Source: Kurthia zopfii | GTDB taxonomy: Bacteria; Bacillota; Bacilli; Bacillales_A; Planococcaceae | Direction of reading: 5' to 3' | DNA: 64,000 nt | NCBI RefSeq assembly: GCF_003143955.1 | Contig: NZ_QFVS01000007.1 | Location: 32,072-96,071, forward strand | In this document: one piece after another, positions 47,193-56,398 of the stretch | How the letters are laid out: each line of letters opens with the position of its first letter | How positions within the stretch are numbered: position 1 is the stretch's first letter | Program-made: the position numbers and the translations under genes | Notes under the pieces: model-generated | Databases searched by the model: none | The model's input: only the letters and a program-made list of their open reading frames with translations | Told to the model about the DNA's origin: nothing

Positions 47193-47891
47193 GTGCTAAA
47201 AATCGTTAAATATCATACATTGATCTTTGATTTAGATGATACTTTGCTCGATTTTCAACAAGCAGAAATAGAAGCTTTTGAAAAAACTTTTTCGAATTAT
47301 AATATCCAAAATTCTATTTCAACATATAAAAAAGACTATGATGCGATTAGTCGCGTTTTATGGGATGGGGTGCAAGATGGTATTTTTACAATTGCACAAG
47401 TTGGTGAATTCCGCTTTAAAAGATTGTTCGAAAAGCATAAATTAGATTTCGAAGCCGTTACATTCAATGAAGACTACTTATTAAATCTTGGGCAGCAATC
47501 GAACTTAATCGAAGGTGCTGAACAAATCGCTACAACATTGCCTAATGTGAAATTCGTTGCCTTATCGAATGGCTTTACGAAAACACAGCTTTCACGCATT
47601 GCGAATTCTCCACTCAAAGATTTGTTCGATGAAATCATCATTTCTGAAATGACTGGATTTGAAAAGCCACAGAAGGAAATTTTTGATTATACAATGAATC
47701 AATTATCACTTTCGGAAACAGATGGTATCTTAATGATTGGTGATTCTCTATCATCTGATATTACTGGTGGTCGCAATTATGGTATGGACACTTGTTGGTT
47801 CAATCCCCTTCGTAAAAAGAATGAAAGTTTCGTAACGCCCACTTACGAAATCAAATCACTTGACGAATTAGCCGACCTTGTTAAAATATAG
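47193..47891 (+). CDS. HAD-superfamily hydrolase, YjjG type
   Basis: A 232-residue haloacid-dehalogenase phosphatase. The four motifs are visible: LIFDLDDTLLDF (nucleophile Asp), VALSNGFTKTQ (Thr/Ser), Lys in GFEKPQKEIF, and MIGDSLSSDITGG (Asp pair). YjjG-like members act on nucleoside monophosphates. The start is uncertain: the GTG at 47193 overlaps its own TTGGAG site, while homologues begin near KYHTLIFD at residue 6; an AUC at 47202 has ideal spacing (8 bp). Confidence 0.85.
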   Translation: MLKIVKYHTLIFDLDDTLLDFQQAEIEAFEKTFSNYNIQNSISTYKKDYDAISRVLWDGVQDGIFTIAQVGEFRFKRLFEKHKLDFEAVTFNEDYLLNLGQQSNLIEGAEQIATTLPNVKFVALSNGFTKTQLSRIANSPLKDLFDEIIISEMTGFEKPQKEIFDYTMNQLSLSETDGILMIGDSLSSDITGGRNYGMDTCWFNPLRKKNESFVTPTYEIKSLDELADLVKI

Positions 47892-48006
47892 GTATATATT
47901 ATCGGTCGACCATAATATTTGTTAAGAGTTATTTACAAAACTAAATAAAATTCACTATTTCTCCTAAATTATAGTGAAAAAGAGGATTATAGGGGTATAT
48001 GTAGAA

Positions 48007-48015
48007 TGTTATAAT
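48007..48015 (+). promoter_or_regulatory. Extended -10 promoter of the universal stress gene
   Basis: TGTTATAAT gives an extended -10 box about 34 bp before the coding start. Just upstream GGGTAT (47993-47998) resembles a sigma-B -10 box, but a matching GTTTAA-like -35 was not found. Confidence 0.5.
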
Positions 48016-48048
48016 ATGGCTATAGAAACCAAGAGGAGGAATTTAGTT

Positions 48049-48495
48049 ATGGCAACTTACAACAATATTATCGTAGCAGTAGATGGATCAGCAGAGGCAG
48101 AATACGCATTCAACAAAGCAATCGAGGTAGCACAACGTAACGAAGCAACTTTACACTTAGTAAACATCATTGATACTCGTTCTTTCGCAGCAATCGAGGC
48201 TTATGACCGTTCTATCGCAGAACGCGCTCAAAGCTTTGCAGAAGAGAAATTAGCTGAGTACAAAGAAGTAGCAGCAAAAGCTGGTGTTCCTGCAGTACAA
48301 ACACTAATCGAGTACGGTTCTCCAAAAACAATGATCACAAAAGAAATTTCTAAGAAAACAGAAGCAGACTTAATCGTTTGTGGTGCTACAGGTCTTAACG
48401 CTGTTGAACGTTTCCTAATCGGTAGCGTATCTGAAAGCATCGTTCGTTCAGCAAAATGTGACGTATTAGTCGTACGTACGCCAGTAGCTGAATAA
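48049..48495 (+). CDS. Universal stress protein UspA family
   Basis: A 148-residue single-domain UspA protein. NIIVAVDGSAEAEYAFNKA opens the fold, and the ATP-binding glycine pattern is complete (GATGLNAVERFLIGSVSES). It is probably an ATP-binding stress protein in the cytosol. The true ATG follows AAGAGGAGG; upstream in-frame codons are unlikely. In Listeria the equivalent gene lies between ald and ackA. Confidence 0.9.
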   Translation: MATYNNIIVAVDGSAEAEYAFNKAIEVAQRNEATLHLVNIIDTRSFAAIEAYDRSIAERAQSFAEEKLAEYKEVAAKAGVPAVQTLIEYGSPKTMITKEISKKTEADLIVCGATGLNAVERFLIGSVSESIVRSAKCDVLVVRTPVAE

Positions 48496-48516
48496 TTCAA
48501 CTCACAAATTATGAAG

Positions 48517-48548
48517 AGGTGTTACGCATTTGCGTAGCACCTTTTTTT
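48517..48548 (+). terminator. Terminator of the universal stress gene
   Basis: An 11-bp stem AGGTGTTACGC/GCGTAGCACCT with a 4-nt loop and seven T. Confidence 0.88.
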
Positions 48549-48655
48549 GATTCATAGAAGGATTCGCAACTTTCCATATGTAATGCAAATGGATGAATCT
48601 ATACTTTTTGCATATTCCAAATCATTGAAAGTGAAGATCTAAACTGCTTTTGGAA

Positions 48656-48681
48656 CAAAAAAAGAGCCCATTAAGGACTCT
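48656..48681 (-). terminator. Terminator behind ytxK and the small gene
   Basis: AGAGTCC/GGGCTCT short stem on the minus strand followed by seven T, 12 bp after the small gene's stop. Confidence 0.7.
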
Positions 48682-48692
48682 CTAAATACGAA

Positions 48693-48851
48693 TTAATCTT
48701 TCATCGCTTCAATTTTTTCACATAGATAGCCTACGATATGGCCTCTTGGTGTTGTTTCTTCAATGTCGTCATTTTCAGCAAGTTCATCTAAAGCTTGCCA
48801 AATTGTCGACCACATCTCAGTATTTTCATATTCTTTATATGGGTGATTCAA
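48693..48851 (-). CDS. Small 52-residue acidic protein translationally coupled to ytxK
   Basis: Read by hand on the minus strand: a TTG start at 48849-48851 directly after the ytxK stop (TAATTG), with GAGGAG 9 bp upstream inside the ytxK end. It begins M-NHPYKEYENTEMWSTIWQ and ends with GHIVGYLCEKIEAMKD before TAA. It is acidic and probably helical, with one Cys, no signal peptide and no membrane segment. It is followed at once by a terminator. I recall similar short hypothetical proteins in Bacillales but know no function. It occupies the place where ackA follows ytxK in Bacillus and Listeria. Confidence 0.72.
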   Translation of the reverse strand: MNHPYKEYENTEMWSTIWQALDELAENDDIEETTPRGHIVGYLCEKIEAMKD

Positions 48852-49790
48852 TTATTTCTTCTCCTCTTTCTTCCACTTTTGAACTTGTACGAAGAAAGAT
48901 TCAAGTGCTGGGATATTATCAAGTTTTGGTACTTTAGCTAACAGTACGTCTTTAACTGCTTTGCCGCCCTCCACTTTCTTCTGTAAAATAAATAAGCTTT
49001 TGCCCATTTCTTTTTGTTTGAATAAGTTTTCTGGTAATTGTACAACTGCTTGAATCCATGCATGTTTTTGAACGTATGAATAAAGCAATGGAGCCTGCTC
49101 TGATTCGAATAAATTATTTGGCACTAAGAAGAATAAGTAACCGCCATCCTTCGTATAATTCATCGATTGCTCAATTAGTAAATGGTGGGCAAATGTCATA
49201 CCATCTTCAGAATGAATTTCGAATTTCTCCGCATATTCAGTATCTGGGTAAAAACCAATCGGCAGATCACATACTACACCGTCAACCGGTTCAACCATTA
49301 AGTTTTGCAAAGCATCTTGACGATACAACGCGATCGGTTGTTGTTGAAGATCGCCCGCTGCAGCTGCTAATTGAATTAGTAATTCATCAATCTCAACGCC
49401 TGCTCCTTCAATTTTTCCATCTAAATGGTTCATAACTGTTAACATTAAATTCCCTGTTCCGATTGTTGGATCTAAAACAGTAATTTGTTTTTGCTCAGCA
49501 AGCGTCTTCTCGAAAAATTGTTCAACAAAATAACCTACTAAGAAACCTAAAGAATCCGGTGTCATTTGATGATTTGGTTGTACATTTTTACGCATGCCTT
49601 TTAAAATCGCTAATTGTATTGCTTTGCGAATATCCTCTTTTGTCGCGTCTTCAAGGAATTCTTGGTGATTACCATCTAGTAAGTCGTTTAAAGTGCTTAA
49701 AAGACCGTCTAAATATGTGACATTAAGCTCTTCGCTCACAGATGCTGATTGCCCATCTAAGTGGGTGAAAAGATTTTCTATTTTTTCCAT
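48852..49790 (-). CDS. ytxK: YtxK class I SAM-dependent methyltransferase
   Basis: A 312-residue protein related to N6-adenine DNA methylases of type I systems. Motif I is PTIGTGNLMLTVMNHL; the catalytic NPPY/DPPF motif is altered to CDLPIGFYP. No specificity subunit or endonuclease lies nearby, so a restriction role is not supported. A late competence/housekeeping orthologue in Bacillus has no firm function. AGGAG precedes the ATG. Confidence 0.85.
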   Translation of the reverse strand: MEKIENLFTHLDGQSASVSEELNVTYLDGLLSTLNDLLDGNHQEFLEDATKEDIRKAIQLAILKGMRKNVQPNHQMTPDSLGFLVGYFVEQFFEKTLAEQKQITVLDPTIGTGNLMLTVMNHLDGKIEGAGVEIDELLIQLAAAAGDLQQQPIALYRQDALQNLMVEPVDGVVCDLPIGFYPDTEYAEKFEIHSEDGMTFAHHLLIEQSMNYTKDGGYLFFLVPNNLFESEQAPLLYSYVQKHAWIQAVVQLPENLFKQKEMGKSLFILQKKVEGGKAVKDVLLAKVPKLDNIPALESFFVQVQKWKKEEKK

Positions 49791-49807
49791 TATATACTCC
49801 TAAATGC

Positions 49808-49838
49808 GAAACCCACTCAAACAATTGAATGAGTGGGC
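49808..49838 (-). terminator. Weak terminator-like hairpin behind tpx
   Basis: CCCACTCA/TGAGTGGG stem on the minus strand with a 10-nt loop, followed by TTTCGCATTT only; the T-run is poor. Confidence 0.45.
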
Positions 49839-49861
49839 AACGGCTTTATTTTCTAAATTGA

Positions 49862-50362
49862 TTATAGTGCTTTTAAAGCTTCAAGTGCTTTATCATAATC
49901 AGGGTGGTTTGTGCCTTCTGAAACGTACTCAGCGTAAGTTACAGTGCCTGTAGCATCAATTACGAAGATTGAACGAGCTAATAAACGTAGCTCTTTCATG
50001 TGAACACCAAATGCGTCGCCGAAAGAAGCATCGCGGTGATCTGATAATGTTACAACATTGTCGATACCGTTAGCACCACACCAGCGTTTTTGTGCGAATG
50101 GTAAGTCCATAGAGATTGTTAGTACGACTACATCTTCACCGAATGCTGCTGCTTCTTCGTTGAAACGACGTGTTTGTGCATCACAAACGCCTGTGTCTAA
50201 TGAAGGAACTACAGATACTAAGATTTTTTTGCCTGCAAAATCTTGTAAAGTTTTTTCGCCTAAACCATTATCTACGACTGTGAAGTTTGGAGCTTTGCTT
50301 CCTACCTTCATTTCGTCACCTACTAGTGTTACTGGGTTGTTAATAAATGTTACTTGTACCAT
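49862..50362 (-). CDS. tpx: Thiol peroxidase
   Basis: A 166-residue atypical 2-Cys peroxiredoxin that reduces peroxides with thioredoxin. The peroxidatic Cys60 is in [17 protein letters not shown] and the resolving Cys95 in KRWCGANGI. Full length. A strong GAGGAGG site precedes the ATG. The ytxK/tpx order matches related genomes. Confidence 0.95.
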   Translation of the reverse strand: MVQVTFINNPVTLVGDEMKVGSKAPNFTVVDNGLGEKTLQDFAGKKILVSVVPSLDTGVCDAQTRRFNEEAAAFGEDVVVLTISMDLPFAQKRWCGANGIDNVVTLSDHRDASFGDAFGVHMKELRLLARSIFVIDATGTVTYAEYVSEGTNHPDYDKALEALKAL

Positions 50363-50399
50363 TAAAAACGCCTCCTCAGAAATTCTATCTTTAATTTTA

Positions 50400-50978
50400 C
50401 TAGAGTTCCTCTTTGTCTTGCAACTGTTTGGACTCTGATTTATTCAATTCGTCCTCATTATAACGCTCTTTTAATGAAGTTGATGTTGTTTTTGAAAGTT
50501 CTTCCACTTTTTTCGAGTAAGTCTTCTCATGGACAACATGCGTGTCAGCGATAAAATCATGAACCGCTTTATGTTTTTGAGTGAATGGAACGATTAAATA
50601 AAGTACTTTGACAACGACAGAGATGAATCGTCCAACTGCTTCTCTAAATAATACAGTCGACCAAGTTAACTCTTTTCCTGAATCGGACACTACTTTCAAT
50701 CCGAAAATCATCTTACCTAATGTTTGACCGAAGAATTTCGTCATCAATATAAAGTAGATGTAAAAGACGATTCCCGCCACAATGCTATAAAGTGAAATAT
50801 ACGCAATTGTAAATGATTCAATATTTGAATAGACGAAAATATTACGAACAAAAAGTCCGACCAACACGACATTAATTAATAAAACGTCGATTAAATAGGC
50901 GAAGAATCGTACCCAAAATCCCGCAGGCTTATGTTCAAAAGTACGATCAACACTAGCTTCTGTTGCTAATCCAGTCAT
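50400..50978 (-). CDS. yteJ: RDD family membrane protein
   Basis: A 192-residue membrane protein. The RDD hallmark is visible in [20 protein letters not shown] (Arg, Asp) and [10 protein letters not shown]. Membrane helices at about 25-45, 60-82 and 125-145, with a charged C-terminal tail of some 45 residues. It lies 11 bp after sppA. In Bacillus subtilis yteJ is linked to sppA and modulates it, which the order here also suggests. Confidence 0.88.
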   Translation of the reverse strand: MTGLATEASVDRTFEHKPAGFWVRFFAYLIDVLLINVVLVGLFVRNIFVYSNIESFTIAYISLYSIVAGIVFYIYFILMTKFFGQTLGKMIFGLKVVSDSGKELTWSTVLFREAVGRFISVVVKVLYLIVPFTQKHKAVHDFIADTHVVHEKTYSKKVEELSKTTSTSLKERYNEDELNKSESKQLQDKEEL

Positions 50979-50989
50979 TTTGAACCCTC

Positions 50990-52015
50990 CTATTCTTCAC
51001 CATACATATACATTAATCGAGGTGTTGTGCCGTAATGGCTCATTAATTTCGAGATTGCCTGTGTTTCTACAGTACCACCGCCGAAGAATGAAGTCATTTT
51101 CGTAGAGAACAAACTGCTTAATGATTCTACACTATCATATTCAAATACTTTTGAGCCTTTTAAATTATGATCTTTTTTCAATGCTGTAATAACGTCTTCA
51201 GTGTAACCGAAGTCATCTGCTAATCCAGCTTTCACCGCTTGTGAACCATTTATAACGCGACCATCTGCCACTTTTTTCACTTGATCCATCGGCATATTAC
51301 GACCGTCAGATACAACTTTTAAGAAACGTTTGTAAGAATCATCAATCATCGATTGTAAAATTTTACGATCGCCGTCAGTCATTTCACGAGAACCGCTCAT
51401 AATATCTTTATATGGGCCAGTTTTAATCGTTTCGAATTTCACACCGTATTTATCTGCTAATTTACTAAAGTTCATCGATTGCATAATGACACCGATTGAA
51501 CCTGTAAGTGTTTCTTCATCAACGAAGATTTTATCAGCTGGTGCAGAAATATAGTAACCACCTGAAGCTGCTGTTGCGCCCATTGATACGTAAACTGGAA
51601 TTTTTCTAGATTGTTGAATCAATTTGATTTTTTCATACACTTGTTTTGATTCCAGTACGCCACCACCTGGTGAATTTACAGCTAAAACGATACCTTTTAC
51701 ATTAATATCATTTTTAATATCATCAAGTTGTTTTAAAAATTGTTGGTGATTATAACCTTTTGTCGCACCAAGTAAAGATGTTTCACCTGTATCTTGGATA
51801 GCTCCTTCTACACGTAATAATGCGATTTGTGAAGTGTTGCTACCTTCTTGCACAGTTTTACGACCTAAATTCGACCCTAATTCCGTCGTTTTCATCACTT
51901 GGTTCATTGTTTCTGCAAAGTTTGTACGACTTATATTCAGCAATGCGCTGATTAATGTTGATCCTACTAATAATAGTGCTGCTACACCTAGAGCAATCCA
52001 CCTTTTCGTATTCAT
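50990..52015 (-). CDS. sppA: Signal peptide peptidase SppA
   Basis: A 341-residue membrane-anchored serine protease that degrades cleaved signal peptides and contributes to lysozyme resistance in Bacillus subtilis. One N-terminal membrane helix (about 5-27), then the ClpP-like fold: NSPGGGVLESKQVYEKI, catalytic Ser in MGATAASGGYYIS, catalytic Lys in KTGPYKDIMSGS. AAATAGGAGATG precedes the ATG. It forms a unit with rarD upstream (11 bp) and yteJ downstream. Confidence 0.94.
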   Translation of the reverse strand: MNTKRWIALGVAALLLVGSTLISALLNISRTNFAETMNQVMKTTELGSNLGRKTVQEGSNTSQIALLRVEGAIQDTGETSLLGATKGYNHQQFLKQLDDIKNDINVKGIVLAVNSPGGGVLESKQVYEKIKLIQQSRKIPVYVSMGATAASGGYYISAPADKIFVDEETLTGSIGVIMQSMNFSKLADKYGVKFETIKTGPYKDIMSGSREMTDGDRKILQSMIDDSYKRFLKVVSDGRNMPMDQVKKVADGRVINGSQAVKAGLADDFGYTEDVITALKKDHNLKGSKVFEYDSVESLSSLFSTKMTSFFGGGTVETQAISKLMSHYGTTPRLMYMYGEE

Positions 52016-52026
52016 GCTGTCATCTC

Positions 52027-52932
52027 CTATTTTTTCTTTAATTTAGGTTTCTTCAATTCACGAACTGTAGCGAATGAGAAAATAATAATAGCGATCCAAA
52101 TACAACTAAACGCTACTAATTCGATTCCACCAAACTTTTCTCCGTAAACAAAAGTTCCGATGATTAATGTCATCGTCGGTGCAATATATTGGAAAAACCC
52201 TACTAAATATAATGGTATATTTTGTGCACCAATTGCAAACAATATCAATGGCACTGCCGTAATAGCACCTGTACCAATTAATAATAATGTCGTTGAAATA
52301 TTAATATTGAACATTGCTGGTGTATCGACTGCGAATAAATAAATATAATAGCCTAATGCTACTGGTAAAATGAAAAATGTCTCAATTACTAATCCACGCG
52401 TCGCATCCAACTTGATTTGTTTCTTCAGTAATCCGTAAATTCCGAATGAAAATGCAAGTCCTAGCGATACGAATGGGAATGTTCCGTATGATATAACGAG
52501 AATTAATACGCCCCCAAGAGCAAATATACACGCTAATAATTGTGCTTTTGATAATTTTTCTTTTAAGAAAATGACACCTAATAAGACTGAAATCAATGGA
52601 TTAATATAATATCCCATACTCGTTTCAATAATATGATTATTATTTACTGCCCAGATGAATATGTACCAGTTCACTGATATTAAATAAGATGCCGCAAATA
52701 GCGCCCAAAATGACTTTTGATTTTTCCAAAGCATTTTCACATCAGAAATTAATAACTTCCATTGTTTTATTAATACGACGAAAATAATCGTTAAGACGAA
52801 TGACCAAACGATTCGGCTCGTAATAATTTCATTACTGCTGACGTTTTCTAACTGTTTCCAATAAAGCGGCACTAACCCCCACAATATATATGCCAATGCT
52901 GCTGCCAGCACACCTTTCTTCTCTGCACTCAT
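52027..52932 (-). CDS. rarD: EamA-family transporter RarD
   Basis: A 301-residue protein with about ten membrane helices and the RarD signature: KKGVLAAALAYILWGLVPLY, SSNEIITSRIVWSF, NWYIFIWAVNNNHIIETS and GYYINPLISVLLGV. Chloramphenicol-sensitive type in Escherichia coli; the natural substrate is unknown. Its stop lies 11 bp before sppA, so it may lead that transcript. Confidence 0.88.
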   Translation of the reverse strand: MSAEKKGVLAAALAYILWGLVPLYWKQLENVSSNEIITSRIVWSFVLTIIFVVLIKQWKLLISDVKMLWKNQKSFWALFAASYLISVNWYIFIWAVNNNHIIETSMGYYINPLISVLLGVIFLKEKLSKAQLLACIFALGGVLILVISYGTFPFVSLGLAFSFGIYGLLKKQIKLDATRGLVIETFFILPVALGYYIYLFAVDTPAMFNINISTTLLLIGTGAITAVPLILFAIGAQNIPLYLVGFFQYIAPTMTLIIGTFVYGEKFGGIELVAFSCIWIAIIIFSFATVRELKKPKLKKK

Positions 52933-53003
52933 GTCATCATCTCTTTCCTAAACCTAGTATGCTAAGTATAGTGTTCATTCCTTACCTATGTAAATAATAT
53001 TTT

Positions 53004-53038
53004 CAAAATAAAACGAACCGCAAAGATTCTACGGCTCG
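53004..53038 (-). terminator. Terminator of ytcI
   Basis: CGAGCCG/CGGTTCG on the minus strand with an 11-nt loop followed by TTTTATTTTG. Confidence 0.72.
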
Positions 53039-53046
53039 CTAGATGT

Positions 53047-54627
53047 TTATTGTACTTTATTTAACTCTTGTTCACGCAACTCGATCCTGCGAATTTTACC
53101 TGAAGCAGTTTTCGGTAATTCTTCAACGAATTCAATTGCTCTTGGGTATTTATAAGGTGCTGTTAATTGCTTCGTGAAGTTTTGAAGTTCTTTTATGAAC
53201 CCTTCTTCTAAAGCGCGCTCTTTATTTTTCAATATGATGAATGCTTTTACAATTGATCCACGCAATTCGTCAGGACTTCCAACGACTGCACATTCTTGTA
53301 CGTCCGCATGTTTTACTAATGCATCTTCTACTTCAAATGGGCCGATTGTATATCCTGAACTAATGATGATGTCGTCACTTCTACCTTCAAACCAGAAGTA
53401 ACCATCTTCATCAATTTTCGCTTGATCCCCTGTAATGTAATAGTCGCCACGGAATTGACGTTGTGTGCGCTCAGGTTCATTCAAATATTCTTTGAAAAGT
53501 GCTGGTGTATCTTTATGAACCGCGATATCCCCAACTACGCCCGCTTCACAAGGTTTTCCAAACTCATCAACAACGGTCACTTCATTGCCCGGTGTAGGTT
53601 TGCCCATTGAACCTTCCTTCACGTCCATTCCTTTCATCGTACCGATCAATAATGTATTTTCTGTTTGGCCGTAACCATCTCGAACTTGTAAATTGAAAGT
53701 ATCTTTGAATAAGTTGATGACACCAACATTTAATGGCTCACCTGCAGAAACGGCACTGTGTAAACTACTTAAATCATACTGCTGTAAATTTTCAACTTTC
53801 GCCATGACGCGATACTCAGTCGGCGTACAGCATAGTACATCGATTTTATGTTCTTTAATTAACGTTAAATATGTGTGTGCGTCAAAACGGCTATTGTATA
53901 CAAAACCTGTTGCACCACTTCCTAGTACGGATAAGAACGGACTCCAAATCCATTTTTGCCAACCTGGACTTGCAGTAGCCCATACAAGATCTCCTTCATT
54001 AATCGCTAACCAATGTTTCGCAGCTGTTCTTAAATGCGCATATGCCCAAGCATGTGTATGAACAGCGGCTTTTGGATTACCTGTTGTACCACTTGTATAT
54101 GATAGAAATGCTTCATCTGTGCATTTCGTTGCTACAATTTCAAATTCTTTCGAAGCATCTTGCATTTCATCAATGACCGGAACCCAAGGCTCATGTGCAT
54201 GACCAATAACAAATTGCTTCATACTTGTTAAATTTCGAACGCCATCAAACTGACCAATATACGGCTCATAAGACACGATTGCTTTCGCCGAACTATGCTC
54301 AATTCTGTATTCAATATCTTTCGTGCGCAACATTTCTGAACTTGGAATGACGATTATTCCTGATTTAATTGCAGCGAGATATGTTACATACGCTTCAATT
54401 AAGCGAGGAACCATGACGATCATGACATCACCTTTTTGTAATCCATGTGCTTTAAAAACATTCGCCATTTGATTTGCCTGTTGAATTAATGCATCATACG
54501 TAATTTCCTTCGATAAACCTTCTGCATCTTCATACTTAACTGCAATTCTACCTTGCCCATTCGCAAATCTTTCAATTTCGGACACTAAGTTGTAATGTTC
54601 TGGAGCTAATAAGTCCTCTCTATTCAT
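53047..54627 (-). CDS. ytcI: Acyl-CoA synthetase (AMP-forming)
   Basis: A 526-residue ANL-superfamily ligase. Motifs in order: P-loop SYTSGTTGNPKAAVHTH, YGQTENTLLIG, ITGDQAKIDEDGYFWFEGR and the catalytic Lys near the end in PKTASGKIRRIEL. The protein is of the medium-chain/acetyl acyl-CoA synthetase group and sits near sppA as ytcI does in Bacillus. The acid used is not clear. AAAGGGGGAG precedes the ATG. Confidence 0.88.
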   Translation of the reverse strand: MNREDLLAPEHYNLVSEIERFANGQGRIAVKYEDAEGLSKEITYDALIQQANQMANVFKAHGLQKGDVMIVMVPRLIEAYVTYLAAIKSGIIVIPSSEMLRTKDIEYRIEHSSAKAIVSYEPYIGQFDGVRNLTSMKQFVIGHAHEPWVPVIDEMQDASKEFEIVATKCTDEAFLSYTSGTTGNPKAAVHTHAWAYAHLRTAAKHWLAINEGDLVWATASPGWQKWIWSPFLSVLGSGATGFVYNSRFDAHTYLTLIKEHKIDVLCCTPTEYRVMAKVENLQQYDLSSLHSAVSAGEPLNVGVINLFKDTFNLQVRDGYGQTENTLLIGTMKGMDVKEGSMGKPTPGNEVTVVDEFGKPCEAGVVGDIAVHKDTPALFKEYLNEPERTQRQFRGDYYITGDQAKIDEDGYFWFEGRSDDIIISSGYTIGPFEVEDALVKHADVQECAVVGSPDELRGSIVKAFIILKNKERALEEGFIKELQNFTKQLTAPYKYPRAIEFVEELPKTASGKIRRIELREQELNKVQ

Positions 54628-55145
54628 GAAAACTCCCCCTTTAAAAATGTTTTGCTATTTCATAGTATAGCGAAGCATTTTCAAATTCACAACCTATTAC
54701 TATAATCAAATATTATTACTAGGTACTAAATTACATATATTCATACTTTATTTTAAGTATTATCATTTACAGAATTATATCATAATATAGAATAAAGTGT
54801 AAAAATCGAGTAAATATCTCTATTTTTGTTATTTTAAGATATTTTATAGAATTTGAAAAATTTTTAAAGAAAATAATAATTTCTACTTGTCGATTAGCAT
54901 AGTAAAGTGTTGAATTCTTATAAAACGAATCATTTTTCCGCATTTTACATAACTTATTGCTTAATGGAAAAACTCTGCGGTGAATGAAATTGGATTTTCA
55001 ATTCATTCAACCTTTTTGTACTTGTTTGCAAATCGTATTTCGGCTCTAAATCGATCGAATCATTTATAGTCATATGCATTGCGTTTCATAACTTTTGTTT
55101 TGTTTTGAATACCTGCCACGTTACTTCTGAAGCTCTAAACAGATT
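54628..55145. other. Long AT-rich gap between ytcI and thiI, no gene seen
   Basis: Very AT-rich from 54660 to 54960 and without a convincing reading frame. At 54981-55009 a hairpin TGAATGAAATTG/CAATTCATTCA followed by ACCTTTTTGT looks like a plus-strand terminator with no plus-strand gene in front of it. The ytcI promoter must lie here; no consensus pair stands out. Confidence 0.5.
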
Positions 55146-55185
55146 CAAAAAAAAAGAGCCTAATGATTGGGAACCATCAAGCTCT
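55146..55185 (-). terminator. Terminator of nifZ-thiI
   Basis: AAGAGCTTGATGGTT pairs with AATCATTAGGCTCTT on the minus strand, then a run of T. Confidence 0.82.
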
Positions 55186-55192
55186 TGCTGTT

Positions 55193-56398
55193 TTATAGTA
55201 AATCGTCGAATGCGTCGACAACTTTCTTTTTAGGGAAATCATGAACTTCACGGTTTTTCACTGCACGCTCGATCATCTCATCGAAATCAGTGAATCCTTC
55301 ATAATAATTCATTTTATCAATACGCGGTTTTGTTTTTGGATTTGCTGGTGTAAATACTGTACAGCAATCTTCAAACGGACGAATTGACGTTTCATATGTG
55401 CCGATTTTTTGAGCAATTTCAATAATCTCTAATTTATCATACGTAATTAACGGACGTAAAATCGGTGTTGTTGTCACATCATTAATCGCTGCTAAACTAT
55501 CTAAAGTTTGACTCGCTACTTGTCCAAGGTTCTCCCCTGTCACAAGTGCTAGAGCATCAATTTCTTTACGAACGATATCAGAAATTTTCATCATCATACG
55601 TCTAGTTGAAGTCATCGTCACATTTTCAGGAACAGCTTGTTGAATCGTTTGCTGAACTTCTGTGAAAGGAATGACATGCAATCTCACATTTCCACCGAAA
55701 TGGCTAATTTGTTCACATAGTTCCATTACTTTACCTAGTGATTGATCACTTGTAAATGGCGGACTAAAGAAATGAATTGCTTCGATTCTTACGCCACGTT
55801 TCATCATATAGTAAGCCGCTACTGGACTATCAATACCACCTGATAGTAATAGCAATGCTTTACCATTTGAACCTACTGGAAGGCCAGCAGCACCTTGAAT
55901 AACTTCTACCATCATATACGTCGCTTGTTCACGAACTTCAATACGTAATTCAATGTCTGGATCCTTCATTTGAACTGTCATACCTGGAAGTGTTGATAAT
56001 ACATGCGTTGCCACTTCACGATTTAATTCGTATGTTTCAAGTTCAAATTTTTTGTAAGAACGTTTAACATTTACTTTAAAAGTTTTACCTTCATAATCAA
56101 TGCCTTTAACGATTTCAACTGCTAGATTTTTCATATCCTCTAAAGTTGTTGGACATTCTGCAACTGGGCTGAATGATTGAATCCCAAAAACAGTTGGAAG
56201 TCTTTCAATTAAATTGTCCATTTCTTCATCAGAAGGACTGCTTAAATACATACGATCGCGCTCTGAACGGATGTGTACTTGATCTAAATCTTGGAATGTA
56301 TAACGAATATTTTCACGTAAACGATTAATAAATTGTTTACGATTCTTCCCTTTTGTTGTAATTTCACCGTAACGTACTAAAATTTCATGCCATTTCAT
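55193..56398 (-). CDS. thiI: tRNA 4-thiouridine synthase ThiI
   Basis: A 401-residue enzyme for s4U in tRNA. The N-terminal ferredoxin-like and THUMP region (ILVRYGEITTKGKNRKQF) is followed by the PP-loop domain LLLLSGGIDSPVAAYYM that adenylates U8. There is no C-terminal rhodanese domain, the usual form in Bacillus, where the dedicated cysteine desulfurase hands over sulfur directly. The start lies inside the end of nifZ (14-bp overlap). Confidence 0.95.
   Translation of the reverse strand: MKWHEILVRYGEITTKGKNRKQFINRLRENIRYTFQDLDQVHIRSERDRMYLSSPSDEEMDNLIERLPTVFGIQSFSPVAECPTTLEDMKNLAVEIVKGIDYEGKTFKVNVKRSYKKFELETYELNREVATHVLSTLPGMTVQMKDPDIELRIEVREQATYMMVEVIQGAAGLPVGSNGKALLLLSGGIDSPVAAYYMMKRGVRIEAIHFFSPPFTSDQSLGKVMELCEQISHFGGNVRLHVIPFTEVQQTIQQAVPENVTMTSTRRMMMKISDIVRKEIDALALVTGENLGQVASQTLDSLAAINDVTTTPILRPLITYDKLEIIEIAQKIGTYETSIRPFEDCCTVFTPANPKTKPRIDKMNYYEGFTDFDEMIERAVKNREVHDFPKKKVVDAFDDLL

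Noticed and set aside
47993..47998. Sigma-B promoter for the universal stress gene (GGGTAT)
   Set aside because: No GTTTAA-like box at 13-15 bp upstream; an extended sigma-A -10 box is present instead.
48540..48600. GATTCAT...ATGAATC inverted arms behind the universal stress gene as a further copy of the post-terminator repeat
   Set aside because: No sequence similarity to the GGTTCT family and arms of only 7 bp.
48852..49790. Restriction-modification system around the adenine-methylase-like ytxK
   Set aside because: No endonuclease or specificity gene, altered catalytic motif, and conserved housekeeping location.
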